Part shown: piece after piece, positions 55,630-63,984 of the stretch
Position numbering within the stretch: position 1 is the stretch's first letter
Layout: each line of letters begins with the position of its first letter
Assembly: GCF_014204545.1 (NCBI RefSeq)
Contig: NZ_JACHLJ010000003.1
Coordinates: 310,001 to 374,000, forward strand
Direction of reading: 5' to 3'
Origin: Brevundimonas vesicularis
Lineage (GTDB): Bacteria > Pseudomonadota > Alphaproteobacteria > Caulobacterales > Caulobacteraceae
DNA length: 64,000 bases
Translations under genes and position numbers: made by a program
The notes under the pieces: model-generated
Databases searched by the model: none
Told to the model about the DNA's origin: nothing
Seen by the model: only the letters and a program-made list of their open reading frames with translations

Positions 55630-57462
55630 ATGTTCGATCGTCGTCGTCTTCTTCAGTCCGCCGCCCTGGGCGCCGGTCTCGTCGCCGTGGGCGGTCCCGC
55701 CTTGGCTCGTCAGGCCGGAGCATCGCAGGGCGACGCCGCCGCCCAGCTGAAGACCTTCATGGATGCCACGTTCGAGCAGACGCTGGACAAGAGCCCTGAG
55801 GTCGTCACCATGTTCGGCCTGGACAAGGGCGACCGCGCCGCCGCCAAGTCCAAACTGACCGTTCCGACACGCGCCGAGGAAGACGACCAGCGCGCCTTCA
55901 CCCGTCGCCAACGCGCCGAACTGGCCCGCATCGACCGCTCTGAACTCGATGCACGCAACGCCAACTACTACGACAGCTTGACCCAGAATCTGGACGGGGT
56001 GATCGCCACCTACGACATCCCTTACGGCCAGGGCGGCTGGCCCAATCCGTACCGCGTCAGCCAGCAGGGCGGCGCCTATCAGTCCACGCCCGACTTCCTG
56101 GCCAACCAGCACACCATCGAGACGGCCGCCGACGCCGACGCCTATGTCGCCCGCGTCAACGCCTTCGCCGACGTGCTGCTGGCCGAGACGGATCGGCTGA
56201 AGGAAGACTATGCGCTGGGCGTCGTCCCGCCCGACTTCATCCTGGCCAAGGCGATCCGCCAGCAGGACGGCGTCCTGGCGACCCCCGCGGCGACCTCGCC
56301 CCTTACCCAATCGGTTGTCGACCGCGCCCGCGCCAAGGGCCTGACCGGCGACTGGGGAGCCCAGGTCGAACGGCTTGTGACCGAGCGGGTCTATCCAGCC
56401 CTGGCCGCCCAGAACGCCGTGCTGAAGGCGGCCCAGCCGAACGCCGTGCACGAGGCCTCGGTCCGCCGCCTGCCGCAGGGCGAGCAGTATTACGCCAACA
56501 GCCTGCGCTACATCACCACGACCCGGCTGACCGCCGACGAGATCCACCGCACCGGCGTCGAACAGATGGCCGATCTGACGGCGCGCGCCGATGTCCTGCT
56601 GAAGGCGCAAGGGTTGACGCAGGGCTCGGTCGCCGAGCGGATCAAGGCCCTGGGGGACGATCCGAAATACGTCTACGCCAACACCGACGCCGGCAAGGCC
56701 GAGCTGATCGCCAAGCTGAACGCCCAGATGGCCGACATGCAGGCCCGCCTGCCGAACGCCTTCGGTCGGTTGCCCAAGGCCAAGGTCGAGATCAAGCGCG
56801 TCCCGCCCGAGATCGAGGCCGGCGCGCCGATGGGCTACTACAACTCGCCCAGCCTGGATGGCACGCGGCCGGGCATCTACTGGATCAATCTGAAGGACAC
56901 GGCGGAATGGCCGTCCTGGACCCTGCCGACCCTGACCTATCACGAGGCGACTCCGGGCCACCATCTGCAGATCAGCCTGCAGCAGGAAAGCGAGTCCGCG
57001 CCGCTGCTGATGAACCTGCTGGGCTTCTCGTCCTACGTCGAGGGCTGGGGGCTGTACGCCGAACAACTGGCCGACGAGATGGGCGCCTATGAGAACGATC
57101 CGGTGGGTCAGATCGGCTATCTGCAGTCGCTGATGTTCCGCGCCGCCCGCCTGGTGGTCGATACCGGCATCCATTCCAAGGGCTGGAGCCGCGAACAGGG
57201 CATCCGCTACATGATGGAGGCCTATGGCGATCAGGAAGGCGCGGCGACGTCGGAGGTCGAACGCTATTGCGGCTGGCCGGGCCAGGCCTGCGCCTACAAG
57301 GTCGGTCACAACGAATGGGTCCGCCTGCGCGAAAAGGCCAAGACCAGCCTAGGGTCTAAGTTCGACATCAAGGGCTTCCACGACACGGCGCTGGCCGCCG
57401 GCGGCGTACCCCTGTCGGTGCTGGAACGGATCGTCGACGGCTGGGCCGCGACCCAGGCCTGA
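55630..57462 (+). CDS. Tat-exported DUF885 family protein, first copy
   Basis: 610 residues from ATG 55630, which is preceded by GAGGGG; earlier in-frame ATGs would precede the Tat signal. The signal is FDRRRLLQSAALGAGLVAVGG. The DUF885 domain has a metallopeptidase-like HExxH variant, HEATPGHHLQISL, and a downstream EGWGLYAEQLADEMG that supplies further candidate metal ligands. Such proteins may be periplasmic zinc-dependent peptidases, but this is unproven. A close paralogue follows directly. Conserved stretches also include RVPPEIEAGAPMGYY and YLQSLMFRAARLVVDTG. Confidence 0.92.
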   Translation: MFDRRRLLQSAALGAGLVAVGGPALARQAGASQGDAAAQLKTFMDATFEQTLDKSPEVVTMFGLDKGDRAAAKSKLTVPTRAEEDDQRAFTRRQRAELARIDRSELDARNANYYDSLTQNLDGVIATYDIPYGQGGWPNPYRVSQQGGAYQSTPDFLANQHTIETAADADAYVARVNAFADVLLAETDRLKEDYALGVVPPDFILAKAIRQQDGVLATPAATSPLTQSVVDRARAKGLTGDWGAQVERLVTERVYPALAAQNAVLKAAQPNAVHEASVRRLPQGEQYYANSLRYITTTRLTADEIHRTGVEQMADLTARADVLLKAQGLTQGSVAERIKALGDDPKYVYANTDAGKAELIAKLNAQMADMQARLPNAFGRLPKAKVEIKRVPPEIEAGAPMGYYNSPSLDGTRPGIYWINLKDTAEWPSWTLPTLTYHEATPGHHLQISLQQESESAPLLMNLLGFSSYVEGWGLYAEQLADEMGAYENDPVGQIGYLQSLMFRAARLVVDTGIHSKGWSREQGIRYMMEAYGDQEGAATSEVERYCGWPGQACAYKVGHNEWVRLREKAKTSLGSKFDIKGFHDTALAAGGVPLSVLERIVDGWAATQA

Positions 57463-57537
57463 GCCCCGCGGCCGCGCCGGGCCGACGAAGAGGATCGGGA
57501 CGCGTCGGCGCGACGTGTCCCCTACGAGAGTTGCCGC

Positions 57538-59352
57538 ATGATCGATCGTCGCCGACTTCTACTGACCGCCGCCGCCACGGCTGCGGTCGCGCCTTCCGTC
57601 GCGCAGGCCCAGGCCCAGACCCAGACGACCGCCGCCGATGCAGACGGGCGCCTGAACAGCCTTCTGGACGGCTGGTTCGAAGCGGACATCGAGGAAAACC
57701 CGGAGGGTGCGACCAACCTTGGCCTGGACCGCGGCGCGCGGGCGGGGCTTTCGGCAAAACTCAGCGAAGCCGGGCCGGCCGCCATCCGCAAGGATCGTCA
57801 GAAGGCCGTGAGCCGCTGGACGCAGTTGGACGCCTTCGACCAGAGCGGCCTGTCGCCCGCCGGGGCGCTGAACTACGCCATCGCGGCCTTCGGGGCCGAG
57901 ACGGCCGCACAGACGGCGCGCTTCGACTACGGATCGGGACCGGGCCGGCCGTCGCCCTATATCGTGACCCAACTGTCGGGCGCCTATTTCAGCACGCCTG
58001 ACTTCCTCGACAACCAGCACCGGATCGAAGACGCGGCGGGCGCCGACGCCTTCCTGTCGCGGCTGGAGGCCTTCTCCGGCGTGCTGGAGGGCGAGACGGC
58101 CAAGATCCAAGAAGATGCGGGTCTGGGCGTCATTCCGCCGGACTTCATCATCGACCGGATGCTGCCGCAGATTCGCACCCTGCACGACACGCCCGCCGCC
58201 GATCTCGCCATGCTGAAGTCTTTGGCGCGCAAGACCGCCGGGCTGAACCTGACCGGCTATGACGCCCGCGCCGCCGCTATCGTCGATCAGAAGGTCAAGC
58301 CGGCCCTGGCCGCCCAGATCGAAGCTTTGGAGGCCCTGCGCCCGCGCGCCACCCACGACGCCGGGGTCTGGCGCCTGCCGGACGGCGAGACCTTCTACGC
58401 CGCCGGGCTGAAGGCCAATACGACCACAACTTTGACGGCCAAGGAAATCCACGCGCTGGGTCGCGAACAGGTCGCCGAGATCAGCGCCGAGATCGACGCC
58501 ATCCTGAAAGCGCAGGGCTATACGCGCGGCACGGTCGGCGAACGCATCCAGGCTCTGAACAAGGAACCGGCCCAACTGTTCGCCAATACAGATGCGGGCA
58601 AGGCCGAACTGCTGGCCTGGCTGAACACGCTGGTCGCCGATCTTGAGCCGAAGCTGCCGCAGGTGTTCGGCCGCCTGCCCAAGTCCCACGTCAAGATTCG
58701 GCGCGTGCCGGTCTCGATCCAGTCGGGCGCGCCGGGCGGTTACTATCAAGGACCGCCGCTGGATGGATCGCGGCCGGGCGCCTATTACATCAACCTGCGC
58801 GACACCGGAAACTGGCCGCGCTTCGCCTTGCCGACCCTGACCTATCATGAGGCGTCGCCGGGGCATCACCTTCAGGTCGCGCTGCAGCGCGAGTCCGGCG
58901 AACTGCCGCAATGGCGAAGGGCGGGGGGCTTCTCGGCCTATAATGAAGGCTGGGCCCTGTATGCCGAGGCGGTGGCGGCTGACGATCTGGACGTCTATGC
59001 CGGCAATCCATTGGGCCGGGTCGGCTTCCTGATGTCCTATTTGTTCCGCGCCGTGCGACTTGTGGTGGACACGGGCCTGCATTCCGAGCGCTGGAGCCGT
59101 GAACAGGCGGTCGACTATATGGCAGCCTCGGGCGCCAAGCCGTTGGATGCGTCCAACAGCGAGATCAACCGATACTGCGTCTGGCCCGGCCAGGCCTGCG
59201 CGTACAAGGTCGGCCACACCGTCATCGCGCGCCTGCGCGAAGAGGCCGAAGGCCGACCCGGCTTCGATCTACGGGCCTTCCACGACAAGGTGCTGGAGAA
59301 CGGATCCTTGCCGCTGGCCGTCCTCGAACGCGTGGTCCGAGGGCAAGCCTAG
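57538..59352 (+). CDS. Tat-exported DUF885 family protein, second copy
   Basis: 604 residues, paralogue of the upstream protein by tandem duplication. The Tat signal IDRRRLLLTAAATAAVAPSVAQAQ leads to the DUF885 domain. The motif HEASPGHHLQVALQ matches the HExxH variant of the first copy, and EGWALYAEAVAADD the second. It differs in loops and N-terminal spacer, so the copies have diverged in sequence and perhaps in substrate. Its stop (CTAG overlap) coincides with the stop of the convergent flavoprotein gene. Confidence 0.92.
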   Translation: MIDRRRLLLTAAATAAVAPSVAQAQAQTQTTAADADGRLNSLLDGWFEADIEENPEGATNLGLDRGARAGLSAKLSEAGPAAIRKDRQKAVSRWTQLDAFDQSGLSPAGALNYAIAAFGAETAAQTARFDYGSGPGRPSPYIVTQLSGAYFSTPDFLDNQHRIEDAAGADAFLSRLEAFSGVLEGETAKIQEDAGLGVIPPDFIIDRMLPQIRTLHDTPAADLAMLKSLARKTAGLNLTGYDARAAAIVDQKVKPALAAQIEALEALRPRATHDAGVWRLPDGETFYAAGLKANTTTTLTAKEIHALGREQVAEISAEIDAILKAQGYTRGTVGERIQALNKEPAQLFANTDAGKAELLAWLNTLVADLEPKLPQVFGRLPKSHVKIRRVPVSIQSGAPGGYYQGPPLDGSRPGAYYINLRDTGNWPRFALPTLTYHEASPGHHLQVALQRESGELPQWRRAGGFSAYNEGWALYAEAVAADDLDVYAGNPLGRVGFLMSYLFRAVRLVVDTGLHSERWSREQAVDYMAASGAKPLDASNSEINRYCVWPGQACAYKVGHTVIARLREEAEGRPGFDLRAFHDKVLENGSLPLAVLERVVRGQA

Positions 59353-60257
59353 TCGGCGACGGTCAGGCCGTCGGCCTGGCGCAGGCGGTTGTGGATATCG
59401 GTGGCGGCGACGGCGGCTTCGGCGGTTGCGACAGCGATCTGGTTGAGGCCGCGCACCACGTCTCCGGCGGCATACAGGCCCGGCACGCTGGTGGCCTGGT
59501 GCAGATCGACCTCCAACCGCCCGTCGTGGGCCAGACGCGCGCCCATCCCCTGAGCGAGTTCGGCGTTCGGCGATGTGCCCAGCGCCGAATAGACCAGGTC
59601 GAAGGCGCGGCGCTGGCCGGCGTAGCTCAGGGCCGTCACGCGATCGTTCTCGATGTCGATCGCGTCCAGCGGCGCCAGGATCAGTTCGACGCCCAGCCGT
59701 TCCAGTTCGTCACGCCGGCTGAGCGCGTCGGGCGCGCCGATATGGATCAGGGTCACGCGGTCGGAATAGGTGCGCATGAAGGCGGCCTCGCGCGCGCCCT
59801 TGTCGCTCTGGCCGATGATGGCGACGGCCTTGTCGGTCGCCTCATAGCCGTCGCAGATAGGACAGATGCGGACCAGCGCCTTGCGCACCGCGTCCTCGAC
59901 GCCCGGCAGATCCGGATGGTGATCGACGACCCCGGTCGCCAGCAGGACGGCGCGGGTGCGGATGGTGCGGCCATCCATCTCAGCGACGAAGCCGTCGCCG
60001 TCCTGGCTCAGGCGCCGGACGCGACCCGGTTCGACGACCGCGCCATATTCCTCGGCCTGTTCGCGCATCCGCTTCAGGATGTCCGCGCCGGTGACGCCAG
60101 CGGGAAAGCCCGGCATATTGTGACTGAGCGGGATCCAGCAGGCGCGGGGCGCGCCGCCATCCACCACCAGGGTCCGCCGGCGAAAGCGCCCCAGATAGGT
60201 CGCCGCCGTCAGGCCGGCCGGGCCCGCGCCGATGATCAAAACCTCCGGATCGGTCAT
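59349..60257 (-). CDS. Thioredoxin-reductase-like NAD(P)/FAD oxidoreductase
   Basis: 302-residue two-dinucleotide-binding flavoprotein. FAD motif IIGAGPAGLTAATYLGRF and NAD(P) motif AIIGQSDKGAREAAFM are present. A CxxC (Cys132/Cys135 in ICPICDGYE) is at the thioredoxin-reductase position. The C-terminal GLYAAGDVVRGLNQIAVATAEA binds FAD. The NAD(P) site has GQSDKG where typical TrxR has GxGxxA, so cofactor preference and partner are uncertain. It is coupled to the upstream DUF1176 gene by an ATGA overlap. Confidence 0.9.
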   Translation of the reverse strand: MTDPEVLIIGAGPAGLTAATYLGRFRRRTLVVDGGAPRACWIPLSHNMPGFPAGVTGADILKRMREQAEEYGAVVEPGRVRRLSQDGDGFVAEMDGRTIRTRAVLLATGVVDHHPDLPGVEDAVRKALVRICPICDGYEATDKAVAIIGQSDKGAREAAFMRTYSDRVTLIHIGAPDALSRRDELERLGVELILAPLDAIDIENDRVTALSYAGQRRAFDLVYSALGTSPNAELAQGMGARLAHDGRLEVDLHQATSVPGLYAAGDVVRGLNQIAVATAEAAVAATDIHNRLRQADGLTVAD

Positions 60258-61417
60258 TGCGTACGCCAGCTGACGGGCCAGAGGTCTGACGGCACGCCGG
60301 CGCATTCGCCCATGATGCTTTCCTGCGTGAGGGTGAAGCCCTGTCCTGTCCAGGCCCAGGTCTGCGCCGCGCCGCAATCGCCGATGCCCCGCGCCTTGGC
60401 GAAGGCCGACAGGGTGCGGGTCTTGGGATCATAGGCGCCGTTGACGGTCGCATTGTCCGGCATGACGGGATCGGAGCCCGGCCCTTCCGACCCGGCGAGG
60501 ACCGCGGGCCGAGGATCGCGACCGCCCGGGCCCGTCAGATACCAGTTGTGGGTGACGTTATAGGCGCCCGATCCGCAGGGCACGGCCCACAGCTCGGTGC
60601 GGGCGTCCAGCCTGGCGGACATGACCATGTCGCTGACAGCCGGCATGGCCGACTCCTTCAGGCAGTCGCCCACTTCTGTTCGAGCGCGCAGCGCGGCGGG
60701 CAGGCGCTGGTTCTGATCGCCGAACCCGGCCTGGTCGACGGCCGGGGCGGGCGTCACCGTCGGCAGCGACGGCGCAATCGGCACGAGGGCGGCCGGGCGG
60801 TCGCCGCGTCGGATCAGGGCGGTTGGCGTATCCAGACGTCCCTGCTTCTCCTCGATCCACAACAGGGCGGCGGCGGCGCCGTGCAGCGAGACCTCCTGGG
60901 TCGAGACGCCGCGAATGATCATGACCTTGCCCTGGACCAAGGCGTCGAGGGCGGCGCGGGCGCCGTCGAGGATTTCACCAACGGGCGCTTCGGCGTCGCT
61001 CGCCGCGCCCAACACGGCCGGGTAGGCGCGGCCGTCGATCGTCAGGTTGAGGGGGCCGGCGCTCTTGGCGTCGCCGTCGGGCCAATAGCCGAAGAGGATC
61101 TGCGGCTGGGCGTCCGGACCGGGCGCCAGGGTGATGCGGACCCAGCCGGCGGCGAACTCGGGCGCGAAGCCGAAGGCCCAGCATGTCCCGTCATTGCCGC
61201 AGGTGGCGCTCCAGTCGCGGAAGGTCTTGGTCTCTGGGCGGATCTGAAGCACCGGCGCGGCGGCAGCGGGCGCATCTGGGCCGGCGCCCTTGCTCGCGGC
61301 AGGCGCCTTGGCCGCATCCCTGTCGCCGCACCCGGTGACGACCAGCGCCGACAGGGCAAGAGCGAAAAGGCCTGGGGCAGATCGGGCGACGCCGCGCCAC
61401 AGGCCGTTCGGGGTCAT
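60254..61417 (-). CDS. DUF1176 family lipoprotein
   Basis: 387 residues. The lipoprotein signal APGLFALALSALVVTGC precedes an Ala/Pro-rich linker. The DUF1176 domain includes FRDWSATCGNDGTCWAFGF and RTELWAVPCGSGAYNVTHNW, with a set of paired cysteines probably forming disulfides (TCGNDGTC, IGDCGAAQTW, MGECAG). Function is unknown. It lies in an operon: ATGA overlaps with the DUF2945 gene upstream and with the flavoprotein gene downstream. A periplasmic redox role is suggested by the neighbouring reductase, inference only. Confidence 0.87.
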   Translation of the reverse strand: MTPNGLWRGVARSAPGLFALALSALVVTGCGDRDAAKAPAASKGAGPDAPAAAAPVLQIRPETKTFRDWSATCGNDGTCWAFGFAPEFAAGWVRITLAPGPDAQPQILFGYWPDGDAKSAGPLNLTIDGRAYPAVLGAASDAEAPVGEILDGARAALDALVQGKVMIIRGVSTQEVSLHGAAAALLWIEEKQGRLDTPTALIRRGDRPAALVPIAPSLPTVTPAPAVDQAGFGDQNQRLPAALRARTEVGDCLKESAMPAVSDMVMSARLDARTELWAVPCGSGAYNVTHNWYLTGPGGRDPRPAVLAGSEGPGSDPVMPDNATVNGAYDPKTRTLSAFAKARGIGDCGAAQTWAWTGQGFTLTQESIMGECAGVPSDLWPVSWRTQ

Positions 61418-61626
61418 GCCTTCTTCAACTCCGACGGCTTGTGCGCCGCGCGTGCGCCGGTCTTGGCGCTTTCCACGATATACTCCGGATTATCCTTTGA
61501 GGCCGCAACCTTGTGGCCCTTGATCTTGGTTTCCGACGTGACCTTCTTGACCACCTTGCCGGTCGTCGTGCCCTGGCTGTGGTCCCATTTCACCTTGTCG
61601 CCGGCCTTGAACGTCTTTTCTGACAT
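61414..61626 (-). CDS. DUF2945 (TUDOR-like) small protein
   Basis: 70 residues, rich in Lys. The pattern [20 protein letters not shown], then DNPEYIVESAKTGARAAHKP matches the DUF2945 family, a small SH3/Tudor-like barrel (also called hypervirulence-associated protein). Its role is not known; some members are stress-linked. ATG 61626 is good, and the stop overlaps the DUF1176 start by ATGA. It overlaps the end of an upstream 55-residue ORF by 37 bases. Confidence 0.88.
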   Translation of the reverse strand: MSEKTFKAGDKVKWDHSQGTTTGKVVKKVTSETKIKGHKVAASKDNPEYIVESAKTGARAAHKPSELKKA

Positions 61627-61757
61627 GACGATGCTTCCTGCTGTGTCGCTTCCTGTTCAGCGATCAGCCTGCGCATCAGTTCCGCGTCGATCACGGGCGG
61701 CGCCTCGCAGAAGGTGACGATCCAACGATCCATCAGCTGGCGCTCTTCTTCCGTCAT
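61590..61757 (-). CDS. Possible small protein upstream of DUF2945 gene
   Basis: 55 residues from ATG 61757 ([16 protein letters not shown]), or up to 65 if TTG 61787 is used. A plausible helix ([18 protein letters not shown]) is visible, but no family is recognised. It overlaps the DUF2945 start region, so the real gene may end elsewhere or be an upstream leader ORF. Coding status is uncertain. Confidence 0.45.
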   Translation of the reverse strand: MTEEERQLMDRWIVTFCEAPPVIDAELMRRLIAEQEATQQEASSCQKRRSRPATR

Positions 61758-61934
61758 CCTGCCGTCCGTCTCTGTTGGTGGGCCCAAGAGAAGTCAGAGC
61801 GGGGCAAAGAGTTCAAGGCCGATCTGCGTTATTCCGGGCGGCGACGACGGGCGGCGGGGTTTGCGCGGGCGCGCGGCCTCGCTATACCGCCGCCACGACA
61901 TTCCCTTCCCCACAGTCACAGGCGGACCGCACGC

Positions 61935-63155
61935 ATGGCCAAGATCAAGGTCGAAAACCCCATCGTCGACATCGACGGCGACGAAATGACCCGCATCATC
62001 TGGCAGATGATCAAGGACAAGCTGGTCTTCCCGTTCCTGGATCTCGAGCTGGACTACTACGACCTGGGCATGGAGCACCGCGACGCCACCGACGACCAGG
62101 TGACGATCGACGCGGCCCACGCGATCCAGAAGCACGGCGTCGGCGTGAAGTGCGCCACCATCACCCCGGACGAAGCCCGCGTGCAGGAGTTCGGCCTGAA
62201 GAAGATGTGGAAGTCGCCGAACGGCACCATCCGCAACATCCTGGGCGGCGTGGTCTTCCGCGAGCCGATCATCTGCTCGAATGTGCCGCGCCTGGTTCCG
62301 GGCTGGACCCAGCCGATCGTCGTCGGCCGCCACGCCTTCGGCGACCAGTACAAGGCCACCGACTTCCTGATGCCCGGCCCCGGCACCCTGACGATCAAGT
62401 TCGTCGGCGAGGACGGCGAAGTGATCGAGCACGAGGTCTACAAGGCCCCGGGCGCCGGCGTGGCCATGGCCATGTACAACCAGGACGCCTCGATCCGCGA
62501 GTTCGCCCACGCCAGCTTCGCCTATGGCCTGCAGCGCAACTATCCGGTCTATCTGTCGACCAAGAACACGATCCTCAAAGCCTATGACGGCCGCTTCAAG
62601 GACCTGTTCCAGGAAGTGTTCGACGAACACTACGCCGCCGAGTTCAAGGCGCGCGGCCTGACCTATGAGCACCGCCTGATCGACGACATGGTCGCGGCCG
62701 CGATGAAGTGGTCGGGCGGCTTCGTCTGGGCGTGCAAGAACTATGACGGCGACGTGCAGTCGGACGTCGTGGCGCAGGGCTTCGGCTCGCTGGGCCTGAT
62801 GACCTCGGTCCTGATGACGCCGGACGGCAAGGTGCTGGAGACGGAAGCCGCCCACGGCACCGTGACCCGCCACTATCGCCAGCACCAGAAGGGCGAGGCC
62901 ACCTCGACCAACTCGATCGCCTCGATCTTCGCCTGGACGCGCGGCTTCAAGCACCGCGCCAAGCTGGACGGCAACGCCGCCCTGGACCAGTTCGCCGACA
63001 CCTTGGAGAAGGTGGTCGTGGACACCGTCGAGGCCGGCTTCATGACCAAGGACCTGGCGCTGCTGGTCGGCGATCAGCAGGGCTGGCTCACCACCGAGGG
63101 CTTCCTCGACAAGGTCGCCGAGAACCTGAAGGGCGCTCTGCCGGACGTGGGCTAA
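61935..63155 (+). CDS. icd: NADP-dependent isocitrate dehydrogenase
   Basis: 406-residue TCA-cycle enzyme converting isocitrate to 2-oxoglutarate. It is the shorter, eukaryote-like type II form. Motifs: [33 protein letters not shown], the metal-binding region [34 protein letters not shown] and [14 protein letters not shown] with the substrate residues. ATG 61935 begins before the highly conserved [15 protein letters not shown]. It is followed by a repeat half copy and two hairpin elements before a terminator. Confidence 0.97.
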   Translation: MAKIKVENPIVDIDGDEMTRIIWQMIKDKLVFPFLDLELDYYDLGMEHRDATDDQVTIDAAHAIQKHGVGVKCATITPDEARVQEFGLKKMWKSPNGTIRNILGGVVFREPIICSNVPRLVPGWTQPIVVGRHAFGDQYKATDFLMPGPGTLTIKFVGEDGEVIEHEVYKAPGAGVAMAMYNQDASIREFAHASFAYGLQRNYPVYLSTKNTILKAYDGRFKDLFQEVFDEHYAAEFKARGLTYEHRLIDDMVAAAMKWSGGFVWACKNYDGDVQSDVVAQGFGSLGLMTSVLMTPDGKVLETEAAHGTVTRHYRQHQKGEATSTNSIASIFAWTRGFKHRAKLDGNAALDQFADTLEKVVVDTVEAGFMTKDLALLVGDQQGWLTTEGFLDKVAENLKGALPDVG

Positions 63156-63184
63156 GACTAGGCGGCGGGCGTCCGTGCGGCGTC

Positions 63185-63240
63185 CGCCCCCTCCACCACG
63201 CTGCGCGTGGGCCCCCTCCCCCGCTTCGCTGGGGAGGAAT
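63185..63240. repeat. Half copy of the palindromic repeat seen at 36411-36548
   Basis: CGCCCCCTCCACCAC and GGGCCCCCTCCCCC with GGGGAGGA follow the same order as the right half of the larger copy, with small differences. It follows the icd stop by about 30 bases. Confidence 0.75.
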
Positions 63241-63270
63241 GTCCTCAAGCAGCGCAAAGCGCGGTAGGAC
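63241..63270 (+). repeat. Dispersed hairpin element, copy E1
   Basis: Outer stem GTCCT/AGGAC, core CAAGCAGCGC, loop AAA, GCGCGGT. The nine bases AGACAAGAC separate it from copy E2. Confidence 0.9.
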
Positions 63271-63279
63271 AGACAAGAC

Positions 63280-63309
63280 GTCCTCAAGCAGCGCGGAGCG
63301 CGGTAGGAC
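63280..63309 (+). repeat. Dispersed hairpin element, copy E2
   Basis: Outer stem GTCCT/AGGAC, core CAAGCAGCGC, loop GGA, GCGCGGT, tail AAGAACAATG. It is followed within about 10 bases by a terminator. Confidence 0.9.
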
Positions 63310-63319
63310 AAGAACAATG

Positions 63320-63355
63320 AGCCCCGTCGGAGCGATCCGGCGGGGCTTTTCGTTG
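63320..63355 (+). terminator. Terminator after icd
   Basis: AGCCCCGTCGG (63320-63330) and CCGGCGGGGCT (63337-63347) form an 11-base stem with one wobble pair and loop AGCGAT, followed by TTTCGTTG. It shares its loop and closing bases with the pnp terminator. Confidence 0.85.
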
Positions 63356-63402
63356 TGTGATCGGCCGGGGCGTGCATGATCGGCGGTAATGAGGATGCGT
63401 TC

Positions 63403-63984
63403 GTGAAGCGGCTGTTTGGAAACCTGGTGCTGGCGGCGGTGGTCGTGGCGGTGCTGTCCTTCTTTGCGGCCCCTGCGGTGGCCTTCTTCGCCATTCGGTC
63501 GGCGGCCGAGGCGAACGACGTGGCGGGGCTGGCGCGGCTGATCGACTTCAACGCCGTGCGTCAGTCGTTGCGGCCGCAGCTGGCGGGACGGCCCGAGGCG
63601 ATGGCCCCAGCGCCGTCCTTCCTGGAAGACCCCATCGGCGCCTTCCGGCGTCAGATCGAGCAGAACCCGATCCTGCGCCAGCCGGACGTCGACGCCTATC
63701 TGACGCCCGCCGCCCTCACCGCCCTTCTGAAGGGCGAGGGCCGATACGCCAGCCAGCGCACGTCGGCGGGCGTGGCGCCGGCCTCGGAGCGCAGCCGCAA
63801 GCCCTGGCCCAGCCCCGCCTACTGGAGCGTCAACCGGGCGCGCATGGCGGTGACGGATCAGGGCGGGTCGCGCACCCTGTTCACCTTCGAGCGGCGCGGG
63901 CCGTTCGAGTGGAAGCTGGTTCACATCGGCCTGCCCGACGGAACGGCCCCGGCGGCGCCCGCCGTCACCGTCACCCCGCGATAA
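63403..63984 (+). CDS. DUF2939 family protein
   Basis: 193 residues from GTG 63403, which has GAGG eight bases upstream (an ATG 63376 is in frame but lacks one). An N-terminal hydrophobic segment (LVLAAVVVAVLSFFAAPAVAFF) is followed by the DUF2939 pattern: RSAAEANDVAGLARLIDFNA, VRQSLRPQLA and ending with a beta-rich segment (FTFERRGPFEWKLVHIGLP). The family is of unknown function, membrane-anchored or exported. The coding sequence ends 16 bases before the window end. Confidence 0.85.
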   Translation: MKRLFGNLVLAAVVVAVLSFFAAPAVAFFAIRSAAEANDVAGLARLIDFNAVRQSLRPQLAGRPEAMAPAPSFLEDPIGAFRRQIEQNPILRQPDVDAYLTPAALTALLKGEGRYASQRTSAGVAPASERSRKPWPSPAYWSVNRARMAVTDQGGSRTLFTFERRGPFEWKLVHIGLPDGTAPAAPAVTVTPR

